Shown in pieces: positions 5,791 through 10,240 of a stretch of 10,240 bases of DNA. Below the pieces are notes generated by a model. It saw only the letters and a list, made by a program, of their open reading frames with translations. It was not told the DNA's origin and searched no databases. The position numbers were made by a program, and so were the translations under genes. Each line of letters opens with the position of its first letter. Within the stretch, counting starts at the first letter, position 1. This DNA comes from Acidobacteriota bacterium. Lineage in GTDB: Bacteria > Acidobacteriota > Thermoanaerobaculia > Multivoradales > JAHEKO01. Location: assembly GCA_029863825.1 (NCBI GenBank), contig JAOTUP010000035.1:1-10240 (forward strand), written 5' to 3'.

Positions 5791-6749
5791 AGCGACGATT
5801 CGAATCGCGGCTCTGGTGCGCTGGAAAGCGCGTCGCAGTTCTGGTGGTGCTCATGGTGTTGACTGCCGCTTCGGCCGGCCGGGCGGAGCAGATGCAAGAA
5901 CGCAGATCCCCTCTCCAGGCGGCGATCCTGGCAGGCGAGGACTCACGGGTCCGGGAGTTGATTGTCCAGGGAGCCCCAGTAGACGAGGGCTTGATCACGG
6001 CCGCCCGCACCGGCAATCTGGAGCTGCTCGAACTGCTGTTGACATCGGGTGCGGATGCCACCGGGTTCTTCGGTGCCAGGGCCCTGGCGGTGGCGCTGAT
6101 GGCGGAGAACGAGGAGGCTTCGGCATTCCTCGAAGAGAGAGGCGCCAACCTGGAGGCGCGCGACGAAGCCGGACGCACGGTGCTTGTCTGGGCCTCGGGA
6201 CAGAAGCGCCTGGGTCCGCTCGTGCGCACGGCGATGGTCCACGGAGCCGCTCTGGACGCGGCGAGCCGGACCGGCGAGACCGCCCTGATGACCGCGGCTC
6301 GTCACGGTCGCGTCGGGACGGTGCGAACGCTTCTCGCTGCCGGCGCCGCGGTCGATACCCGCGACCGCGACGGATGGACGGCCTTGATGCACGCGCTGCG
6401 GTCGCGAAGCCCGAAGATCGTCGGTCGTCTGCTGCGCGCCGGCGCCGACCACTCCGTGGAAAGCTCATTGGGATGGACGCCTTTGATGCTCGCGGTGCGT
6501 GAAGGGGAGCTGGCGACGGTCAACAGGCTGTTGCGCAGCGGGGCGGATCCGAACCGGCGTACCGATACGGTGCCACCACCTCTCGTCGGGGCGGTGCAGT
6601 GGGCGGACGCGACGGTGGTCAGGCGCTTGCTGCTCGCGGGGGCCGATGGCGGCACCGGAGATCCGGGCGATGCGTTGTGGTGGGCGCGGAAGTTGGGCCG
6701 CAGGAAAGTCGCATCGATTCTGGCCAGGGCCGCGGGAGCCGCGCCTTGA
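5787..6749 (+). CDS. Secreted ankyrin-repeat protein
   Basis: A 320-residue protein with a Sec-type signal peptide (basic start MKRRFESRLWCAGKR, hydrophobic core VAVLVVLMVLTAASA, likely cut after GRA at residue 33), so predicted periplasmic. The rest is almost wholly ankyrin repeats of about 33 residues: starts near 40, 66, 94, 125, 158, 191, 224, 258 and a degenerate last unit from 291. The clearest are TGETALMTAARHGRVGTV (162-179), DGWTALMHALRS (195-206) and LGWTPLMLAVREGELATV (228-245), each followed by LLxAGAD-type turns. Repeats 1 to 3 are more divergent. No catalytic domain is present, so it is presumably a protein-binding scaffold; periplasmic ankyrin proteins such as Pseudomonas AnkB support peroxide defence, a loose parallel. 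The ATG at 5787 is used because it gives the signal peptide; the longer open frame upstream is a shadow. It overlaps the bacilliredoxin stop (ATGA) and the next start (TTGA). Confidence 0.9.
   Translation: MKRRFESRLWCAGKRVAVLVVLMVLTAASAGRAEQMQERRSPLQAAILAGEDSRVRELIVQGAPVDEGLITAARTGNLELLELLLTSGADATGFFGARALAVALMAENEEASAFLEERGANLEARDEAGRTVLVWASGQKRLGPLVRTAMVHGAALDAASRTGETALMTAARHGRVGTVRTLLAAGAAVDTRDRDGWTALMHALRSRSPKIVGRLLRAGADHSVESSLGWTPLMLAVREGELATVNRLLRSGADPNRRTDTVPPPLVGAVQWADATVVRRLLLAGADGGTGDPGDALWWARKLGRRKVASILARAAGAAP
6734..6738 (+). promoter_or_regulatory. Shine-Dalgarno site supporting the TTG start
   Basis: GGGAG lies inside the last codons of the ankyrin gene, 7 bases before the TTG at 6746. 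No ATG exists in this frame between here and the signal anchor, so this site decides the start of the SGNH hydrolase gene. Confidence 0.65.
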
Positions 6750-7762
6750 GACGGGTTTTCGCCAAGGGGCTTCTGCTCGCCGTATCACTGGCCGCGTCGC
6801 TGATCGCTGCGGAGCAGGTCCTGCGCCTGGTCGGATACGAGTACCGCCCGGTGAGCATCGATGTCGCAAACACCGAGGACGCTCGGTACTACCATCTCTT
6901 TGGCAGTGACCACTTCATCTACGACCCGGAGTTGATCTGGAAGCCAAAGCCGGGTAGCGACGTCTTCAACCGGGAAGGGTTCCGCGGTCCACTCATGGGA
7001 CAGGTCAAGGGTGCCGATCGGTTGCGAATAGTCACCATCGGCGACTCGAACACTCTCGGTTGGGCAGGGCCCGATGGACCGAATTGGCCGCAGAGTCTGG
7101 GCCGTATCCTCAGCGACGAGGGCATCTCCGCGGAGGTCGTCAACGCCGGTGTCTGGGGGTACTCCTCGTTGCAGGGTCTGGCTCGACTCCGTCAGGTCTT
7201 GCCCTTCGACCCGGACATCGTCCTGGTGAGCTTCGGATCGAACGACGCCGTGCAGGTGGCGATTCCGGATCGGCGTTTCTCCGGCAAATCCGTTCGCCGC
7301 CGCAAGCTGGAGCGTTGGTTCACTCACTACCGGCTGGGACAACTGATGACGGCGGTGATCAATGCCACTGCTGCGGGTGGGAACGGGCTCGTGTCGCGGG
7401 TGGGTCTCGATGAGTACTCGGAGAACCTTCGCGAGATGGCGCGTCTGGCTGCGGAGAACGGTGCTCGGATCGTTTTCCTGACGCGGCCCTTCGAGCTTCA
7501 GATTCCGGATGACGTGTGGTGGAAGAACTTCGGCTACGACTACAACGTGGCCACCGGGCGTGTCGCCGTCGAAGTCGGCGCGCCGCTGGTCGACTTCTAC
7601 ACCCATTTCAAGGGTCGTCGGGATCTGTTTGCCGACGAATCCCACTTCACCGATGAAGGGCACGAGCTGGCGGCGCGCATCGCCCGCACCGAGTTGGCGC
7701 CGCTGCTCGGAAGCGCGAGCGGCACGCGGCGAAAGCCGAGGAGCCGGCGCTCAGCGGACTGA
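6746..7762 (+). CDS. Membrane-anchored SGNH/GDSL-type hydrolase
   Basis: A 338-residue SGNH-fold esterase or acyltransferase-like hydrolase. A single hydrophobic segment at about 6-22 serves as signal anchor, placing the enzyme in the periplasm or on the membrane face. Catalytic blocks are intact: VTIGDSNTLGW (96-106) with nucleophile Ser101, NAGVWGYSS (133-141) with the block II glycine, FGSNDA (163-168) with Asn166, and ADESHFTDEGH (296-306) with Asp297 and His300. The FNREGFRGP segment (74-82) before block I is often seen in bacterial SGNH proteins acting on cell-envelope glycans. The start is TTG at 6746: it has GGGAG (6734-6738) 7 bases upstream, gives the signal anchor directly and overlaps the ankyrin stop by 4 bases (TTGA). 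The substrate, such as an O-acetylated polysaccharide, lipid or peptidoglycan, cannot be read from sequence. The C-terminal 15 residues are basic and probably disordered. Confidence 0.9.
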   Translation: MRRVFAKGLLLAVSLAASLIAAEQVLRLVGYEYRPVSIDVANTEDARYYHLFGSDHFIYDPELIWKPKPGSDVFNREGFRGPLMGQVKGADRLRIVTIGDSNTLGWAGPDGPNWPQSLGRILSDEGISAEVVNAGVWGYSSLQGLARLRQVLPFDPDIVLVSFGSNDAVQVAIPDRRFSGKSVRRRKLERWFTHYRLGQLMTAVINATAAGGNGLVSRVGLDEYSENLREMARLAAENGARIVFLTRPFELQIPDDVWWKNFGYDYNVATGRVAVEVGAPLVDFYTHFKGRRDLFADESHFTDEGHELAARIARTELAPLLGSASGTRRKPRSRRSAD

Positions 7763-7767
7763 GTTGG

Positions 7768-8547
7768 TCACGCAGAGAGCTCGAAGCTCTCTGCGGCCCA
7801 CAGTCGCTCTGTCCCCGCTGCCAGAGCAACCAGGCCCGGCAGCTTTGGTGTGTGCCGATTGAAGTGCAGATCTTGATCGGTCGGGATGAAGATGCTGCCG
7901 CCCGCGGCTTGAACCAGAGCGCTGCCCGCGGCGACGTCCCATTCGTGCTTCGGCACCAGTGTCCACGTCGCGTCCGCCAGACCCGCCGCTACCAATCCGA
8001 GCTTGTAGGCCACTGACCCCATGGGCCGTACCGTGAACTCACGCTCCTGGTAGGCGCGCCACTCGCCGCGTGTCACTTCACTGCGGCTGGCGAGCACCAG
8101 GGCATCCTCGAGGGATGACGTCGATCTGGGAGCGACCTCACGGCCGTTGAGCGTGACGCCGGTCTCGAATGAACCGAGGATGAGGTGACCCGCTGCCGGA
8201 TTCAGAATACCTCCGGCGACGGCTTCGCCGTCCTCCACCCAACCGATGGATACGCACCACTCGGGAAGGCCCATGACGAACTCCTTGGTGCCGTCTATCG
8301 GGTCGACGACCCACACGTTGCGGCATGACAGACGGTCGCGATCGTCACGCGTCTCCTCCGACAGCCAGCCTTCTCCGGGCCGTGGCAGGATCTCGTGCAG
8401 TCGAGTATTGACCTCGATATCGGCCTCGGTCACCGGGTCGCCACCGGCTTTCGCCCGAGCGGCGATACGGCCCGGCGTGTACCCTTCGAGAACCGCCTCG
8501 GCTGCGCGCAGCGCCTCTTCGATTCGTTCCAGAATCTCTACAATCAT
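7768..8547 (-). CDS. cysQ: CysQ-like 3'(2'),5'-bisphosphate nucleotidase
   Basis: A 259-residue Mg2+-dependent, lithium-sensitive-type phosphatase of the inositol monophosphatase superfamily. In CysQ members it converts adenosine 3',5'-bisphosphate (PAP) to AMP, removing the by-product of PAPS use. Motifs are complete: GGDPVTEAD (35-43), WLSEET with Glu64-Glu65, DPIDGTKEF (82-90) with the metal-binding aspartates, and HEWDVAAGSALVQAAGG (201-217) with Asp204. The length is normal for the family. It starts 12 bases after the stop of the ATP sulfurylase/APS kinase gene, so they share an operon, which favours CysQ over inositol or histidinol phosphatase. There is only a weak AGG before the ATG, consistent with coupled translation. 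The 3' end lies 5 bases from the end of the converging SGNH gene and carries a hairpin. Exact substrate is inferred from context. Confidence 0.88.
   Translation of the reverse strand: MIVEILERIEEALRAAEAVLEGYTPGRIAARAKAGGDPVTEADIEVNTRLHEILPRPGEGWLSEETRDDRDRLSCRNVWVVDPIDGTKEFVMGLPEWCVSIGWVEDGEAVAGGILNPAAGHLILGSFETGVTLNGREVAPRSTSSLEDALVLASRSEVTRGEWRAYQEREFTVRPMGSVAYKLGLVAAGLADATWTLVPKHEWDVAAGSALVQAAGGSIFIPTDQDLHFNRHTPKLPGLVALAAGTERLWAAESFELSA
7771..7795. terminator. Perfect 11-bp hairpin at the convergent gene junction
   Basis: CGCAGAGAGCT (7771-7781) and AGCTCTCTGCG (7785-7795) form a perfect 11-bp stem with a CGA loop. It begins 8 bases after the SGNH stop on the plus strand and, on the minus strand, covers the last codons of the cysQ-like gene (encoding AESFELSA). 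The position suggests a bidirectional terminator between converging operons, although no T-run follows on either strand. Confidence 0.55.
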
Positions 8548-8559
8548 GTCGTCGTCGGC

Positions 8560-10240
8560 CTAGTTGGTGTCGTGCTCGGAGGGATGAGTCCACGTCAGGT
8601 AGCCTTCGCGGCGAAGGAAATCGACGACTGTTTGCGCTGCGCGCTCGGCGCTCAGCGTCGTCGTGTCGATGACGACTTCGGCACTCTCCGGCGCTTCATA
8701 AGGATCGTCGATGCCGGTGAACTCCTTGATCAGCCCCGCACGCGCCTTGGCGTACAGTCCCTTGCGATCGCGCTCTTCACAGACCTCGAGCGGCGTTGCG
8801 ACATGAACCTCGATGAAGCCGCCGTACTGCTCGATGTCGCGCCGCACCTGACGCCGCGTTGTGTCGTAGGGAGCTATCGGCGCGCACACGGCGGCGCCGC
8901 GGTTCTTGGTGATTTCACTTGCCACGTAACCGATGCGGCGGATGTTGAGATCGCGATGCGCCTTCGAGAAGCCGAGCTCACTCGACAGGTTCTTGCGCAC
9001 GATGTCGCCATCGAGGAGTGTCACAGGCCGGTCGTCGGACTCCATGAGCTTGGCGATGAGGATTTGCGCGATCGTCGACTTGCCGGAGCCGGAGAGACCG
9101 GTGAAGAAGACCGTGTACCCCTGGCGCGACCTGGGAGGGAATCTCTTGCGCAGCGATTCGATGACTTCAGGATAGGAGAACCAGCTCGGGATGTCGGCAC
9201 CGTCTCGCAACCGACGCCGAAGCTCGGTGCCGGAGAGGTTGAGCACCTTGGCTCCTTCCGGCAGCTCGTCACGTGTCAGGTATTCGCCGCGGTCTTCTAC
9301 ATAGACCAGCTCCTGGAACGGCACGAGCTGGATGTCAGCCTCGTCGGAGTGGCTCTTGACGAGCTCCTGGGCGTCATAGGGCCCGTAGAAGGGCTTGCCC
9401 TCGCGGTCGCGGGGGCCGGCGTGATCGCGGCCGACAATCATGTGAGTGCAGCCGTAGTTCTTGCGGATGAGGCTATGCCAAAGCGCTTCACGAGGTCCTC
9501 CCATGCGCATCGCCAGCGGCAGCAGGCTCAGAATCGAGGACTCCGGAGGCAGCTGATCGACCACCGCCTCGTAGCATCGGACGCGGGAGAAGTAGTCGAC
9601 GTCACCGGGACTTGTGCGACCCACGACTGGATGGATCAGCAGTTTGGCGTCGTTCTCCTGGGCGGCCCGCCGTGTCAGTTCGACATGTGCCCGATGCATC
9701 GGGTTGCGGGTTTGGAAAGCCACCACGCGCTGCCAGCCGAGGCGCTTGAACTCGGCGCGCAGTTGTTCGGGTGTGTGGCGATGATGCCTGTAGGTGTGGT
9801 GAGGAGGGAGCTCCAACCCCTCGAGACTGCCTCCGACATATACCGGATGGCTCTCGTGCAGAATCTGAAAGACGCCCGGATGGTCTTCGTTGTCAGTGCC
9901 GAACACCTGCATCGCCTCGGCGCGGCGATCCGGCTCCCAGACATCACTCACTGTGAGAATCGCCAGAACCATGCCCTCCGGATGTCGCAGGGCGATTCGC
10001 GTGCCGGCGGTGACAGGCTCGGCAAACTCGGGCGTCACATCGAGGGTGATCGGCATCGGCCACAGGGCACCGCTCGACAGCCGCATTTGCGAGCAGACCC
10101 CGTCGTAGTCGGTCCTGCCGAGGTAGCCGTCCAAAGGCCAAAAGGCGCCGTTGAGAAGAAGCTCGCTGTCCCATATCTGGCGAAAGTTGAGATCCCAGGA
10201 GGGGAGTTGCACCGCTTCGGCTTTGAGTTCGGCAATCCTG
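8560..10240 (-). CDS. sat: Bifunctional ATP sulfurylase / APS kinase, 5' partial
   Basis: Cytoplasmic enzyme that makes APS from sulfate and ATP and then phosphorylates it to PAPS. The order is sulfurylase then kinase. Counting from a GTG at 10212, residues 1-355 are ATP sulfurylase: NGAFWPLDGYLG (21-32), substrate loop QTRNPMHRAH (167-176) with the HxxH pair, RMGGPREALWH (236-246) and GRDHAGP (261-267). Residues from about 360 are APS kinase: P-loop GLSGSGKS (372-379), LDGDIVR (400-406), GFSKAHRDLNIRRI (414-427), KGLYAKA (484-490) and DDPYEAPE (502-509). Both sites look active, unlike the degenerate kinase domain of fungal sulfurylases. The frame stays open past the GTG to the window edge (RIAELKAEA), where the family has more N-terminal sequence, so the true start lies outside. 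Gene ends in TAG at 8562-8560, 12 bases before the cysQ-like gene. Confidence 0.95.
   Translation of the reverse strand, partial: RIAELKAEAVQLPSWDLNFRQIWDSELLLNGAFWPLDGYLGRTDYDGVCSQMRLSSGALWPMPITLDVTPEFAEPVTAGTRIALRHPEGMVLAILTVSDVWEPDRRAEAMQVFGTDNEDHPGVFQILHESHPVYVGGSLEGLELPPHHTYRHHRHTPEQLRAEFKRLGWQRVVAFQTRNPMHRAHVELTRRAAQENDAKLLIHPVVGRTSPGDVDYFSRVRCYEAVVDQLPPESSILSLLPLAMRMGGPREALWHSLIRKNYGCTHMIVGRDHAGPRDREGKPFYGPYDAQELVKSHSDEADIQLVPFQELVYVEDRGEYLTRDELPEGAKVLNLSGTELRRRLRDGADIPSWFSYPEVIESLRKRFPPRSRQGYTVFFTGLSGSGKSTIAQILIAKLMESDDRPVTLLDGDIVRKNLSSELGFSKAHRDLNIRRIGYVASEITKNRGAAVCAPIAPYDTTRRQVRRDIEQYGGFIEVHVATPLEVCEERDRKGLYAKARAGLIKEFTGIDDPYEAPESAEVVIDTTTLSAERAAQTVVDFLRREGYLTWTHPSEHDTN

Noticed and set aside
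6785..7663. Minus-strand open frame of 292 codons
   Set aside because: Antisense to the SGNH hydrolase, whose catalytic blocks are all intact; no motif in the antisense translation.
10210..10212. GTG as the true start of the ATP sulfurylase/APS kinase
   Set aside because: The frame continues open to the window edge with family-like residues (AELKAEA), so the gene is truncated by the window, not started here.
1..10240. CRISPR array, tRNA, rRNA, insertion sequence or prophage
   Set aside because: No regularly spaced repeats, cloverleaf-like stretch, transposase or phage-like gene was seen; nearly all bases are in housekeeping-type or accessory coding genes.

Overview
The window is gene-dense, GC-rich bacterial chromosome with no mobile element, tRNA, rRNA or CRISPR visible. 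The RND efflux pump (a trans-envelope system) and several proteins with Sec-type signal peptides point to a diderm (Gram-negative-type) bacterium. An Acidobacteriota-like or proteobacterial lineage would fit the mix of a secreted ankyrin protein, a DUF6265-like protein, a bacilliredoxin and a fused ATP sulfurylase/APS kinase, but this taxonomic guess is inference only.

Layout. Positions 1-7762 hold eight genes on the plus strand. First comes the 3' part of a CusA-type heavy-metal RND pump (1-2943, 5' end outside the window), followed by a small exported protein with the DUF3347-like CPM...NPYxG...CG motif (3015-3521). After a strong intergenic hairpin come an exported DUF6265-like protein (3602-4123), a PaaI-like hotdog thioesterase (4116-4553, GTG start, overlapping its neighbour) and an endonuclease/exonuclease/phosphatase-fold enzyme (4573-5322). 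A 93-base gap with another hairpin precedes a tightly coupled trio: YtxJ/BrxC-type bacilliredoxin (5416-5790), secreted ankyrin-repeat protein (5787-6749, ATGA overlap) and a membrane-anchored SGNH hydrolase (6746-7762, TTG start, TTGA overlap).

The minus strand carries a converging sulfur-activation operon: a bifunctional ATP sulfurylase/APS kinase (8560 to beyond 10240, 5' end missing) followed 12 bases later by a CysQ-like phosphatase (7768-8547). The first makes PAPS from sulfate and ATP; the second would remove the PAP by-product. The two converging gene runs are separated by only 5 bases, and an 11-bp perfect hairpin lies over the last codons of the cysQ-like gene.

Functionally the left end reads as a copper/silver efflux locus (a methionine triad in the pump fits this), the middle as a set of poorly characterised envelope and metabolic genes, and the right end as sulfate activation. 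The most unusual points are the translationally coupled bacilliredoxin-ankyrin-SGNH set, the free-standing DUF3347-like protein next to the pump, and the hairpins at three gene junctions.
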